This document shows, piece by piece, positions 45,517 through 54,183 of a DNA stretch of 64,000 bases. Location of the stretch: positions 1-64,000 of the forward strand of contig QCWI01000009.1 in assembly GCA_003149635.1 (NCBI GenBank). The letters run 5' to 3'. The DNA is from Fluviicola sp. XM-24bin1 (GTDB lineage: Bacteria > Bacteroidota > Bacteroidia > Flavobacteriales_D > Crocinitomicaceae). The first letter of the stretch is position 1. Every line of letters begins with the position of its first letter. The position numbers and the translations under genes were made by a program. The notes beneath the pieces are model-generated. The model searched no databases. It was not told the DNA's origin and was given only the letters and a program-made list of their open reading frames with translations.

Positions 45517-46395
45517 ATGAAGGTTGCAATCTACGGTCGAAAAATCAACAAGCAGAATCTGGAATTCTATATTGAGTTCTTAGGGATTCTCAAGGATTTT
45601 GGTTGGACACCGGTTTTTGAGGAAAAACTCAAAGAGCACCTTGTCAAGAAGATCGGTTTGGATGAAAACGCAGAACAGTTTTCCTCGCACAAAGATTTCA
45701 AATCAGGTATCGACCTCAGTTTTAGCATTGGAGGCGATGGAACATTTATGCAAAATGTAAAGTTCATTCGTGACTCAGAAGTTCCTGTTCTTGGTATTAA
45801 CACCGGTCGCTTGGGATTCCTAGCGAATGTCTCCCGTTCCTATCTAGAAGAAGCAATGGACATGGTGTACAACAAGAAATATGTACATCAAAAACGTTCA
45901 TTATTGCGCGTGGAAACAGACGCCATTGATTTGGGGGAAAACAACATGGCTTTGAACGAATTGACGCTTCAAAAGAAGGATACTTCTTCCATGATTACAG
46001 TGCATGTTTCTCTGGACGATAAATATTTGAACTCTTATTGGGCTGATGGATTGATTCTAAGCACACCTACGGGATCGACCGCATATAACTTGAGTTGCGG
46101 CGGGCCTATCGTTACTCCGGGATGTCAAGTGCATATTTTGACGCCTATCGCTCCGCATAACTTAACGGTACGTCCGATGGTAGTTCCAGATCATATGCCG
46201 ATCAAATTGAGCATGGAAAGTCGAAATCGATCCAATCTTGTGAGTTTGGACGGGACTTCCTACTCCATCAAAAACGGCGAAGAAATTCATGTTTTCAAGG
46301 GCGATTACATGATCAACGTAATCAAATTTGAGGATAATAACTTCCTTGATACCATTCGAAATAAAATGTCTTGGGGAGTCGATCAACGTAATTAA
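45517..46395 (+). CDS. nadK: NAD kinase
   Basis: It phosphorylates NAD+ to NADP+ with ATP. The catalytic GGDGT (72-76) lies in FSIGGDGTFMQ, and the GINTGRLGFLA, LNELTLQKKD and STPTGSTAYNLSCGGP segments match the family. The length is 292 residues. It lies 4 bases after the CBS protein gene. No extra regulatory domain is seen. Confidence 0.96.
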   Translation: MKVAIYGRKINKQNLEFYIEFLGILKDFGWTPVFEEKLKEHLVKKIGLDENAEQFSSHKDFKSGIDLSFSIGGDGTFMQNVKFIRDSEVPVLGINTGRLGFLANVSRSYLEEAMDMVYNKKYVHQKRSLLRVETDAIDLGENNMALNELTLQKKDTSSMITVHVSLDDKYLNSYWADGLILSTPTGSTAYNLSCGGPIVTPGCQVHILTPIAPHNLTVRPMVVPDHMPIKLSMESRNRSNLVSLDGTSYSIKNGEEIHVFKGDYMINVIKFEDNNFLDTIRNKMSWGVDQRN

Positions 46396-46467
46396 CGTTA
46401 AACCTCGGCAGGACTTTTGTATAATCCATATTAGCCTATTATTTTTATGGCACTAAAAAAGATCATT

Positions 46468-47652
46468 ATGAACAAACTCTTAATCATATTTCTCTCCGTT
46501 TTCATGTCAGGATCGCTTTTCGCGCAGGGAGAACCTATGACATCGAAAGACCTGGCTATGGCCCCTGGAATGTACGCTGTATTTGAAACGACACAAGGAA
46601 CCATCATTTGCCAATTGGAATTCGAGAAAACACCACTTACGGTAGCAAACTTCGTAGGTCTAATTGAAGGAAACTTCAAAGCGGCAGGACAAGAATTCAC
46701 CGAACCTTACTTTGATGGAATTAAATTCCACCGTGTAATCAACGACTTTATGATTCAAGGAGGAGATCCAACTGGAACGGGTCGTGGAGGCCCTGGATAC
46801 CGTTTCCCAGATGAATTTGTTCAAGACCTAAAACACACTGGCCCTGGGATTCTTTCTATGGCAAATAGTGGTCCAAACACGAATGGAAGTCAATTCTTCA
46901 TCACGCACAAAGCGACACCATGGTTGGATGGAAAACACACCGTATTCGGTCACGTGGTTCAAGGGCAGGAAGTTGTTGATGCAATCAAGCAGAACGACAC
47001 AATGGACAAAGTAACCGTACTTCGTGTTGGTGAAAAAGCTCAGGCATTCAATGCTGCAGAGACCTTCGAAACATTGTACGCTCCATTCTATGAGGAGTAT
47101 GTTGTTTGGCCGGCATATGTAGATTCAGTTTCTAAAATGTCTATTGCGGATTTCAACGCCGGATTCTACAAAAAGGTGAAAGCATCATTGCCTAAGAAGC
47201 AAGCGAAGAAATTGAAGCAAACTGAATCTGGACTAGTGTACCTTTTGGACAAACGCGGAAAAAAGAAGACAATGGTGAATCCAGGAGATACATTGGATGT
47301 ACACACAGAAGGTAAACATTACAGCTCAGGAAAGCCTTTCTTCAATACACGCGACGAAGGTGCTGAATCGATGAAATTCCAGTTCCAGAATCCAATGCGC
47401 CGTATGGTAAATGGATTTGAAGAAGCGCTTCAAATGATGGGAGCAGGTGGATCAGGAACATTCTGGTTGCCTTACCACCTAGCTTATGGCGTTGGAGGAA
47501 ATCCGGGAGCTCGAATTAAGCCTTACGAAGATATCATCTTCACGGTGGAAGTGGTTTCTGTGAAGCAGGGAGAACTTGCGGAAGATTCGCATGATCACCA
47601 CGATCACGACGGACACGATCATAATCATGATGGTCATAATCACAACCATTAA
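46468..47652 (+). CDS. Secreted peptidylprolyl isomerase: cyclophilin-FKBP fusion with His-rich tail
   Basis: From ATG 46468 (or 46447, seven codons earlier) it has 394 residues with a signal peptide ending LFAQ. A cyclophilin domain (about 30-190: [44 protein letters not shown]) is followed by a linker and an FKBP domain (about 270-370: [38 protein letters not shown]). The tail alternates His and Asp ([18 protein letters not shown]), a metal-binding signature. Both domains catalyse proline isomerisation, so it should be a periplasmic folding catalyst. A terminator follows. Confidence 0.9.
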   Translation: MNKLLIIFLSVFMSGSLFAQGEPMTSKDLAMAPGMYAVFETTQGTIICQLEFEKTPLTVANFVGLIEGNFKAAGQEFTEPYFDGIKFHRVINDFMIQGGDPTGTGRGGPGYRFPDEFVQDLKHTGPGILSMANSGPNTNGSQFFITHKATPWLDGKHTVFGHVVQGQEVVDAIKQNDTMDKVTVLRVGEKAQAFNAAETFETLYAPFYEEYVVWPAYVDSVSKMSIADFNAGFYKKVKASLPKKQAKKLKQTESGLVYLLDKRGKKKTMVNPGDTLDVHTEGKHYSSGKPFFNTRDEGAESMKFQFQNPMRRMVNGFEEALQMMGAGGSGTFWLPYHLAYGVGGNPGARIKPYEDIIFTVEVVSVKQGELAEDSHDHHDHDGHDHNHDGHNHNH

Positions 47653-47672
47653 GAAATAAGAGAACTTAAAGG

Positions 47673-47705
47673 AAAGCTGCTTACTTCGGTAGGCAGCTTT
47701 TTTTT
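47673..47705 (+). terminator. Rho-independent terminator with UUCG tetraloop after the PPIase gene
   Basis: The arms AAAGCTGCTTAC and GTAGGCAGCTTT pair over 12 bases with one G-T wobble, closed by a C(UUCG)G loop. A T-tract follows (47698-47705). Confidence 0.88.
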
Positions 47706-47932
47706 GTGGGATGGATTTGTGTTGTCAGTCTCGTAAGAATAGGTAGAGAGCGCTTCTTAATTTGACCTTACAGAGGCTGACGTATTACTGACGAGGTTAA
47801 CTAAAGAAGTTAGCGATAATTTTTAGCAAACACTAAAATTCTACAATTATCTAATTCGAGAATTGTCGAATTTGGGCAATATCCGAGAAATAAAGGTGCA
47901 AGATTACAAGGTCTAATACCTAATCGAATAGC
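47706..47932. other. Non-coding gap between the PPIase and PorG-like genes
   Basis: These 227 bases lie between convergent genes. There is no ORF or tRNA, only small AT-rich repeats (ATTCTACAATTATCTAATTCGAGAATT), part of which is inverted in the 11942-12113 gap. Confidence 0.4.
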
Positions 47933-48769
47933 CTAAAGATGATGGAAACACTTACTTGGCTGCCCCAATCGGAACGTTAACATCGCCCCTGTAAAGATGT
48001 ACCAATCATTGGTAGATGCATCTCCACGACGTCCGAAACGCTCGTTATTCAACGATCGGTTCGACATTGTCGCCGCCAACGGGCCATTCTCTGCGGCCAA
48101 AACATCAGGATCAACATACGAATCGGATCCGATATCATCGATATAATCGGTAAACGTCTTTCTAAGACCAATTTCGAAATTCAAACTTGCCTTGTCTCCA
48201 AGTGAAAGCTTCGCACCTACTCCTAAAGGAATTACCAATTGCGTCAAGCTATATGGATTTCTATCCGATAATGATGTTCCTTGTCCCTCAGTGCCTAATG
48301 GTTGCAATTCAACTTCGTTTCCGTTTTCTCCAATCGCCTTTGGGTTCATGCGGAAAACACCGATTTGTGCCACCAAATAAGCCGTTCCTTTGTAACGATC
48401 GTTCCCAATCTGGAAAGGGAAATAATTGAATTCAATTCCCCCAGCTAGCTCCCAGATATCGGTCTTAAAACTCAAATTACGCTGAATCTGTTGCTCAAGA
48501 TTTGAATCGCTGTCTTCACCGCTCAGCCCTCCATAAATGAAATTGGCACGAAGCGCCGCTCGAGGGTGCAAATTGAATCGATACATCAATCCGCCTGCAA
48601 GATGTGTATTTCGATATGGCATAAAACGATTGATATCCCCAATGTAGTAGGTTCCACCTACCATAAATCCGAGTTCCGAACGCGAAGCATTCGTTGCGAA
48701 TTGCGCCTGTGACGGAGCTACAATTCCAAGGAAAAAACATGCGAATAACGCGACAAGTCTTGTTTTCAT
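47933..48769 (-). CDS. Outer-membrane beta-barrel protein, DUF6089/PorG-like
   Basis: From ATG 48769 it has 278 residues, with signal MKTRLVALFACFFLGIVAPSQAQ. The mature part starts SELGFMVGGTYYIGDINRFMPY and continues GLMYRFNLHPRAALRANFIYGGLSGED. It matches the DUF6089 family that includes the type IX secretion protein PorG, an outer-membrane barrel at the translocon. It should matter for export of cargo such as the CHU_C protein at 36294. The C-terminal extension is short. ATG 48775 is an alternative start; the frame is open to 48847 but the added region is not signal-like. Confidence 0.72.
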   Translation of the reverse strand: MKTRLVALFACFFLGIVAPSQAQFATNASRSELGFMVGGTYYIGDINRFMPYRNTHLAGGLMYRFNLHPRAALRANFIYGGLSGEDSDSNLEQQIQRNLSFKTDIWELAGGIEFNYFPFQIGNDRYKGTAYLVAQIGVFRMNPKAIGENGNEVELQPLGTEGQGTSLSDRNPYSLTQLVIPLGVGAKLSLGDKASLNFEIGLRKTFTDYIDDIGSDSYVDPDVLAAENGPLAATMSNRSLNNERFGRRGDASTNDWYIFTGAMLTFRLGQPSKCFHHL

Positions 48770-48782
48770 CGCCATAGGAACG

Positions 48783-48790
48783 CAAAGATA
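48783..48790 (-). promoter_or_regulatory. -7 element (TATCTTTG) before the PorG-like gene
   Basis: It is an exact TAnnTTTG match, 7 bases before ATG 48775 or 13 before ATG 48769. This supports a start in this region rather than the open upstream frame. Confidence 0.4.
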
Positions 48791-48869
48791 GCAGGAAAAT
48801 TGTTCGATTGTAAAGATTTTCAATTTCACACAATTTAATAATTTCATAATTATTTAATTATTTAACTTT

Positions 48870-48899
48870 TTGTTATTTATTAGAATTAATCTACATTTG
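48870..48899 (+). promoter_or_regulatory. Complete Bacteroidota promoter before lysA (TTG-N19-TACATTTG)
   Basis: A -33 TTG (48870-48872, preceded by TTT) and a -7 TACATTTG (48892-48899) are separated by 19 bases, the normal spacing. The lysA ATG is 19 bases further on. It is the best full match in the window. Confidence 0.7.
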
Positions 48900-48918
48900 C
48901 TGTACAATTTTTTATGTT

Positions 48919-50151
48919 ATGAATACTCAAACACTTTTAGACGTTGCCAATAATTACGGAACGCCCACCTATGTTTACGATGCGGACAGTATTACCAATC
49001 AATACCGTAAACTTCACGCGGCATTCAAACCCTTGGACGTTAAATTGCACTACGCTATGAAAGCCTTGAGTAACATCAACGTTCTTCGCTTATTGAAAAA
49101 CGAAGGCGCTGGATTGGACGCCGTCTCTATTCAAGAGGTACGTCTTGGATTACATGCAGGATTCGCGCCAGAATCAATTATGTACACTCCAAACTGTGTT
49201 TCCTTTGAAGAAATCCGACACGCGGTGGAATTGGGTGTCCACATCAATTTGGACAATCTAAACATGTTAGAAAAGTTCGGAAGCGAATATGGAGGAAGCG
49301 TTCCGGTTTGCATTCGAATCAATCCGCACATTATGGCTGGAGGTAACAGCAATATTTCGGTTGGGCATATCGATTCGAAATTTGGAATCTCTATCCATCA
49401 AGTACGACATATTGAGCGCATTGCTGAGCATTATGGCTTAAACATCCGTGGATTGCACATGCACACGGGAAGCGATATCATCGATGCGGATGTATTCCTT
49501 CGTGGCGCAGCATTGTTGTACGAAGCGGCCAATCATTTCCCAGATTTAGAATTTATGGATTTCGGAAGTGGATTCAAGGTCGGATACAAAGACAGCGACA
49601 TCGTAACGGATATCGAAACCATTGGAGCTAGAATTGCGGAATCCTTCCAGAATTTCTGTGAAAGTTACGGTCGTGATTTAGAGTTATGGTTCGAGCCTGG
49701 AAAATACATCGTAAGTGAAGCCGGGAAATTCTTGGTTCGTACCAATGTTGTGAAACAAACTACGTCTACCGTTTTTGCAGGAGTGGACAGTGGTCAGAAT
49801 CACTTGATTCGCCCCATGTTCTATAACGCATATCATCATATCGAAAATATCAGCAATACATCAGGCGAAAAGAAATTGTATTCCATCGTTGGTTATATCT
49901 GTGAAAGCGACACGCTGGGACATGATCGTTTGTTGAATGAAGTGCGCGAAGGAGATGTCTTGGCTATTTCTAATGCTGGCGCCTATGCTTTCAGTATGGC
50001 GAATCAATACAACTCTCGTTTCCGTCCGGCGGAAGTATTAATCTATAACGGCGAAGCACACCTCATTCGTGAGCGCGAAACCATGGAAGATTTACTCAGA
50101 AATCAAATCGAACTGCCTGTTTTTGAAGAAGCTTCTGTCGAAATTGCCTAA
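48919..50151 (+). CDS. lysA: Diaminopimelate decarboxylase
   Basis: It removes CO2 from meso-diaminopimelate to give lysine, using PLP. The PLP lysine is K48 in LHYAMKALSN. The fold III PLP signature also includes HMHTGSDI, a glycine-rich segment FGSGFKVGY and EPGKYIV. The C-terminal CESDTLG (with the catalytic Cys) and SNAGAYAFSMA are conserved. The length of 410 residues is usual. It has its own strong promoter. Confidence 0.95.
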   Translation: MNTQTLLDVANNYGTPTYVYDADSITNQYRKLHAAFKPLDVKLHYAMKALSNINVLRLLKNEGAGLDAVSIQEVRLGLHAGFAPESIMYTPNCVSFEEIRHAVELGVHINLDNLNMLEKFGSEYGGSVPVCIRINPHIMAGGNSNISVGHIDSKFGISIHQVRHIERIAEHYGLNIRGLHMHTGSDIIDADVFLRGAALLYEAANHFPDLEFMDFGSGFKVGYKDSDIVTDIETIGARIAESFQNFCESYGRDLELWFEPGKYIVSEAGKFLVRTNVVKQTTSTVFAGVDSGQNHLIRPMFYNAYHHIENISNTSGEKKLYSIVGYICESDTLGHDRLLNEVREGDVLAISNAGAYAFSMANQYNSRFRPAEVLIYNGEAHLIRERETMEDLLRNQIELPVFEEASVEIA

Positions 50152-50172
50152 TTTCGGAAGAAACGAAACTTT

Positions 50173-50583
50173 ATGGCTCAAGTAATTGGATTGGGGGGCG
50201 TATTCCTCAAATTTCAAAATCCTGAAGCAATGCGTATCTGGTACAAAGATGTATTGGGCATGGCACCGAATGCTTATGGGGTTCTGTTCGAATTTAATGG
50301 CGACACGCATCCAACCAAAGGATATCAGTTGGGAACTTTTGAGGCCTCTAGCGATTATTTTGGAGATCCGAATCAACAAGCAATGCTCAACTTTCGCGTG
50401 GATGATCTAGAAACGTTTAAGACGCAGTTGGAAGCTGCAAACGTGACAATTGTCGATGCCATTGAAAGCTACAGTTACGGAAAATATCTGCACATCGAAG
50501 ATCCAGAAGGAAATCGTATTGAATTATGGGAAACGGTAGATAGTGAATTTGAAAAGGTCGGCGATGCGATGCCGATGAAGTAG
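50173..50583 (+). CDS. VOC-family (glyoxalase-like) protein
   Basis: The 136-residue protein has one pair of VOC half-domains (about 4-55 and 70-125), with WYKDVLGMA and a C-terminal IEDPEGNRIELWE. The family uses a divalent metal bound by His/Glu side chains; the final Glu (IELWE) is present. The reaction is not readable. It lies 21 bases after lysA and ends one base before the stop of the convergent gene at 50585. Confidence 0.8.
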   Translation: MAQVIGLGGVFLKFQNPEAMRIWYKDVLGMAPNAYGVLFEFNGDTHPTKGYQLGTFEASSDYFGDPNQQAMLNFRVDDLETFKTQLEAANVTIVDAIESYSYGKYLHIEDPEGNRIELWETVDSEFEKVGDAMPMK

Positions 50584-50584
50584 A

Positions 50585-50944
50585 TCAAATCTTCTCCAAG
50601 AAGCGCTCTAAATTCTCGTTTTGCAACAAATCATCCGAACCGATGATCAAGACGCGCTGACATTTATTCGACGTTAACCATAGGTTGAAGTTAGAAATCG
50701 CCACCTGCAACGTTCCGTTGATATCAATCTTCTGCGTTGGGATGTGTTTCTTATCGAATTGATCGTGCAATTCAATATCTTCCTTGATAAAGTCCTGATT
50801 GGCGTTAATGAGCAACATTCCATCTGGCAACTCCTCAGAGCGAGGGTCGAAATCTTCGGTAGCAATTCCACGAGAGGCACTCCACTCAATAAGTCGTTGA
50901 CCGAAATTGTTTTCCGTTCTTGTTAGTATCGTTTGCAGATTCAT
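50585..50944 (-). CDS. Protein of unknown function, about 119 residues
   Basis: It is cytosolic, with no signal or membrane segment. It alternates helices and strands, ending QRVLIIGSDDLLQNENLERFLEKI, which looks like a Rossmann-type beta-turn region. It has its own promoter (50971-51005), separate from the arsC-like gene. I recognise no family. Confidence 0.55.
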   Translation of the reverse strand: MNLQTILTRTENNFGQRLIEWSASRGIATEDFDPRSEELPDGMLLINANQDFIKEDIELHDQFDKKHIPTQKIDINGTLQVAISNFNLWLTSNKCQRVLIIGSDDLLQNENLERFLEKI

Positions 50945-50970
50945 GTAAAAGGTCTCTTAAAACGCGGGGG

Positions 50971-51005
50971 CAAATATAATGCAATTCTGCCATTAGACCC
51001 GCAAA
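50971..51005 (-). promoter_or_regulatory. Candidate promoter TTTTG-N23-TATATTTG for the gene at 50585
   Basis: On the minus strand, TTTTG (51001-51005) is followed after 23 bases by an exact TATATTTG (50971-50978). The spacing is at the long end of the reported range. The start codon is 26 bases further on. Confidence 0.45.
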
Positions 51006-51029
51006 ATTTTCACAAACGAATCTCAATAA

Positions 51030-51377
51030 TTAGTCCAATTCAGCAATTTTCTCCGCTGGACGTGCTACTACTGCCTTCTTTCCTTTAATAACGATCGGAC
51101 GCTCAATTAATTTTGGAAAGGTTCGCATAGCTTCAATCCATTCAGTTCTTGAAAGTTCTTTTCCTTTGAAGTTTTGCTTATAATCTGCTTCATTCTTGCG
51201 CAAAAGCGCTTCAGGTTCCATTCCCAATTTGTTCAGGATGTCGTCCATGGTGTCTGCCGTAGGAATTTCTTTCAAATATTCAACAATGTCAAAGTCTTTT
51301 CCTTCCGCCTCCAAATACTGCAACGCCAGTCGGCTTTTTGAACAGCGTGGATTGTGATATACTGTATATTCTGCCAT
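51030..51377 (-). CDS. ArsC-family reductase (arsenate reductase / Spx-like)
   Basis: The 115-residue thioredoxin-fold protein has YHNPRCSKSR with the catalytic Cys12, R60 in LLRKNE, and R93 and R106 (ERPIV, ARPAEK), the arginines that bind arsenate in glutaredoxin-linked ArsC. It most likely reduces arsenate or a related substrate; family members without arsenic roles are common. There is no ars operon here; it follows prfB by 4 bases on the same strand. Confidence 0.85.
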   Translation of the reverse strand: MAEYTVYHNPRCSKSRLALQYLEAEGKDFDIVEYLKEIPTADTMDDILNKLGMEPEALLRKNEADYKQNFKGKELSRTEWIEAMRTFPKLIERPIVIKGKKAVVARPAEKIAELD

Positions 51378-51381
51378 AAGT

Positions 51382-52467
51382 TTAGTTTCCGTAGGCCATC
51401 AAGTAAGCCTTTAAAAAATCGTCCAAATCTCCATTCAAGACCGCGTCCACGTTACTGGTTTCGTGTCCTGTTCGTACGTCTTTCACCAATTTATATGGTT
51501 GCATGACGTAATTTCTAATTTGCGATCCCCATTCAATTTTCTTCTTATCCGCTTCGATCTCCGCGCGTTTTTCCATGCGCGCACGATATTCCAACTCATA
51601 CAATTGCGATTTCAACAATTGCATCGCTTTCTCCTTATTCCCCAATTGAGAGCGGGATTCAGAGTTTTCAATAATAATTCCTGAAGGTGCGTGACGCAAT
51701 CGAACGGCCGTTTCTACCTTGTTTACATTCTGACCTCCTTTACCTCCCGATCGGAAAGTTTCCCATGAAATATCGGCTGGGTTGACTGCAATTTCAATGG
51801 AATCATCCACAAGTGGATAGACGTAAACGGACACAAAAGAAGTATGTCGTTTCGCATTCGAATCAAAGGGTGAAATACGCACCAATCGGTGCACGCCATT
51901 CTCTCCTTTCAAATATCCAAAGGCGAATTCTCCGTTAAATTCCAGTGTTACTTGCTTGATTCCAGCGACATCGCCGTCTTGCATGTTCAACTCTTTGATG
52001 GAATATCCGTTTTTCTGTCCCCACATGGAATACATTCGCATAAGCATGGATGCCCAATCACAGCTTTCCGTTCCTCCTGCTCCAGCAGTAATTTGAACTA
52101 CACAACTCAAACTATCTTCTTCACTAGAAAGCATGTTTTTCAGCTCAAGTGCCTCCACGCCTTCCGATAATTTTTGTGCTAGAGCATCCAATTCTTCTTC
52201 AGAACCTTCGCCTTCCTTGATAAATTCGAGCAGAACTTCGAGATCGCCAAAAATTTCATTAAGCCCATCGAACTCAGTTACCCAGGCTTTCAATCCACGA
52301 ATTTTCTTCATCTGAATTTCCGCCGCCTTGGGATCATTCCAGAAATCAGGATCGTGCGATTTTAGTTCTTCCTCACTGAGTTGCAAGCGCTTCTCATTGA
52401 TTTTCAAATAATCACCAATCGTATCGATTCGAGATCGAAATTCTTTCAGTTGCTCCTGATTTACCAT
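51382..52467 (-). CDS. prfB: Peptide chain release factor 2
   Basis: RF2 ends translation at UGA and UAA. The SPF tripeptide (RISPFDSNA, about residue 199) marks it as RF2, and GGQ is in [11 protein letters not shown] (about 241-245). The start is ATG 52467 (361 residues). The region that holds the programmed +1 frameshift in many bacteria reads through here without an in-frame UGA ([12 protein letters not shown]), so this copy has no frameshift autoregulation. The arsC-like gene follows. Confidence 0.95.
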   Translation of the reverse strand: MVNQEQLKEFRSRIDTIGDYLKINEKRLQLSEEELKSHDPDFWNDPKAAEIQMKKIRGLKAWVTEFDGLNEIFGDLEVLLEFIKEGEGSEEELDALAQKLSEGVEALELKNMLSSEEDSLSCVVQITAGAGGTESCDWASMLMRMYSMWGQKNGYSIKELNMQDGDVAGIKQVTLEFNGEFAFGYLKGENGVHRLVRISPFDSNAKRHTSFVSVYVYPLVDDSIEIAVNPADISWETFRSGGKGGQNVNKVETAVRLRHAPSGIIIENSESRSQLGNKEKAMQLLKSQLYELEYRARMEKRAEIEADKKKIEWGSQIRNYVMQPYKLVKDVRTGHETSNVDAVLNGDLDDFLKAYLMAYGN

Positions 52468-52550
52468 AAGAATCAAAATTAGTTAAAAAGATGAAATCGT
52501 TTGTGCAGAACTTCGGGGGTGATGAAGTGCACTTTGGTGCGGAAAAAGGT

Positions 52551-52558
52551 TACATTTG
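52551..52558 (+). promoter_or_regulatory. -7 element (TACATTTG) before gcvH
   Basis: It is an exact TAnnTTTG match, 21 bases before the gcvH ATG at 52580. A TTG lies 14 bases upstream, too close for a normal -33. Confidence 0.4.
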
Positions 52559-52579
52559 CCACACCTAAATTGTATTAAG

Positions 52580-52957
52580 ATGAATATCCCTGCAGAATTA
52601 AAGTACACTAAAGATCACGAATGGGTGCGCGTTGAAGGCGACACTGCTGTCATTGGAATTACTGATTTCGCACAGAGCGAATTGGGTGATATCGTATTCG
52701 TTGAGATTGAGACGGAAGGTGAAACATTGGATGCCGAGGAAGTTTTCGGATCTATCGAAGCGGTAAAAACGGTTTCTGATTTGTTCATGCCTGTTTCTGG
52801 TGAAATCGCTGAATTCAATGAAGATTTGGAAGCAAATCCAGAGAAAGTAAACAGTGATCCTTACGGTGATGGTTGGATGGTGAAAGTAACCATTTCGGAT
52901 GCTTCTCAATTGGAAGGCCTTCTATCTGCTGAGGCATACGGAGATTTGATCAAGTAA
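52580..52957 (+). CDS. gcvH: Glycine cleavage system H protein
   Basis: It carries the lipoyl arm that shuttles the aminomethyl group between GcvP and GcvT. The lipoyl lysine is in [11 protein letters not shown], and the conserved [17 protein letters not shown] and [12 protein letters not shown] segments are present. From ATG 52580 it has 125 residues, the usual size. The other gcv genes are not in the window. The VanZ-like gene begins 12 bases downstream. Confidence 0.95.
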   Translation: MNIPAELKYTKDHEWVRVEGDTAVIGITDFAQSELGDIVFVEIETEGETLDAEEVFGSIEAVKTVSDLFMPVSGEIAEFNEDLEANPEKVNSDPYGDGWMVKVTISDASQLEGLLSAEAYGDLIK

Positions 52958-52968
52958 TTCTTTAGAAC

Positions 52969-53346
52969 GTGATCGTTCGATATTTACTTCCCGGTACTAT
53001 TTGGTACCTTTTCATGTGGCTGTTGTTCCTTACACCAGTCGATGAACCGATACTTCGTGTATTCGGTGGATTGCCCGCACGATCGCTTGTTCACGGACTT
53101 CTTTTCGTAGGATTTTCGCATTTATGGCTGTCTGGATTGAACCGACAGCTACGGTTTGCTGTACTGAAGAGAAAGGCATTTGTAATTGTACCCGCTGTGG
53201 CACTATTAACCATCGCAGCAGCAGAGAGCATTTACTGGATCCAACACGCCAATTCTGAATTGTTGCTTTGGAACCTGATTTTTGACTTTGCTGGAACCGG
53301 AATGGGGATCTTGTCGTTTCGAGTACTGTACAACAAATGTTATTGA
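52969..53346 (+). CDS. Small VanZ-like membrane protein
   Basis: The 125-residue protein starts at GTG and has about four hydrophobic helices (about 4-22, 42-57, 70-87, 98-118). The helix pattern and LPARSLVHGLLFVGFSHLWL resemble the VanZ family, whose members are linked to glycopeptide tolerance only in a few species. The role here is unknown. It follows gcvH by 12 bases. The sigma-54-like site for the next gene starts just past its stop. Confidence 0.6.
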   Translation: MIVRYLLPGTIWYLFMWLLFLTPVDEPILRVFGGLPARSLVHGLLFVGFSHLWLSGLNRQLRFAVLKRKAFVIVPAVALLTIAAAESIYWIQHANSELLLWNLIFDFAGTGMGILSFRVLYNKCY

Positions 53347-53351
53347 TTTTT

Positions 53352-53367
53352 TGGTACGCATTTTGCA
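53352..53367 (+). promoter_or_regulatory. Sigma-54-like promoter before TonB paralog 1 (TGGTACG-N4-TTGCA)
   Basis: GG (53353-53354) and GC (53365-53366) are 10 bases apart, as in the -24/-12 class. The match to TGGCACG-N4-TTGCW has one mismatch. The start codon is 40 bases after the GC, leaving a leader of about 29 bases. Confidence 0.6.
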
Positions 53368-53406
53368 CCATTTTTTAATATATTTACAAAGATTAAACAA
53401 CGAATT

Positions 53407-54075
53407 ATGGAGATCAAAAAGACCGAATCCGTAGACATTGAGCGCGTAAAGTGGGCGCTTGCATTGATTGGATTTCTGTTTGTTTCAGGAGTCTTGCTTG
53501 CATCATTTACCTTCGAAACGGCGGTAGAAGATCAAGGTTTGTCTGATTCTCAGATCAGTGAGAACAACTCTGGGGTTGAAGTTCAAGAACAACCAGAAGA
53601 GGAAGTAGTGCAAGAAGAACAACAAGAACAGGTTGAAGCAACACCTCCTCCGACTGAAGAAGTTGTAGAAAAAGAAAACGAAGAGAAAGAGCCAAAAGCT
53701 GCTCCTCCAGTTGCTCCACCACCAAAAGTGAAGCCTGCGAAGAAAAAAGCTAAGAAAGCGGAGATTATTGACTTCCCAGATGTAGAAGCATCTTTCCCTG
53801 GTGGCGCTGCAGCATTGCAGTCGTACATTGTAAATAATATTCAGTATCCGGAAACATCTATTGACATGGACGAGCAAGGTAAAGTGTACTTGTCTTTTGT
53901 TGTTGGTGCAGACGGAACTATCTCTCAAGTAAAAGTTGAGCGAGGAGTATCGAAAGATTTAGACCGCGAGGCAAAACGTGTAGTACGTTCTATGCCGAAG
54001 TGGGTCCCAGGTGAAGCGGGAGGTAAGAAAGTGGCAACGCGTTGTCGTCTTCCAATCGTATTTACACTGAACTAA
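53407..54075 (+). CDS. TonB-family protein, paralog 1
   Basis: The 222-residue protein has one N-terminal helix (about 16-37). A Glu/Gln- and Pro-rich periplasmic linker follows (EATPPPTEEVV..., AAPPVAPPPKVKP, then Lys-rich). The TonB_C domain at about 125-222 has SFPGG, YIVNNIQYPE, GKVYLSFVVGADGTI, VERGVSKDLDREAKR and MPKW. It should transmit energy from ExbBD to a TonB-dependent receptor, or act as a TonB-like regulator. It has its own terminator at 54099, directly before the sigma-54-like site of paralog 2. Confidence 0.9.
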   Translation: MEIKKTESVDIERVKWALALIGFLFVSGVLLASFTFETAVEDQGLSDSQISENNSGVEVQEQPEEEVVQEEQQEQVEATPPPTEEVVEKENEEKEPKAAPPVAPPPKVKPAKKKAKKAEIIDFPDVEASFPGGAAALQSYIVNNIQYPETSIDMDEQGKVYLSFVVGADGTISQVKVERGVSKDLDREAKRVVRSMPKWVPGEAGGKKVATRCRLPIVFTLN

Positions 54076-54098
54076 AATTATCTACATACTAGATAGAG

Positions 54099-54126
54099 TC
54101 CCGGTTTCACGACCGGGATTTTTTTT
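54099..54126 (+). terminator. Rho-independent terminator after TonB paralog 1
   Basis: TCCCGGT (54099-54105) pairs perfectly with ACCGGGA (54112-54118) around a 6-base loop, followed by eight T residues. The T-tract abuts the GG of the next sigma-54-like site. Confidence 0.88.
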
Positions 54127-54141
54127 GGTATAAATTTTGCA
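54126..54141 (+). promoter_or_regulatory. Sigma-54-like promoter before TonB paralog 2 (TGGTATA-N4-TTGCA)
   Basis: GG (54127-54128) and GC (54139-54140) are 10 bases apart. The start codon is 43 bases after the GC. Both TonB paralogs carry the element at almost the same distance, which supports a shared control. Confidence 0.58.
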
Positions 54142-54183
54142 CCGTTTTCAACGTTCAACTTAAAATCATTAATACCGAACGTT

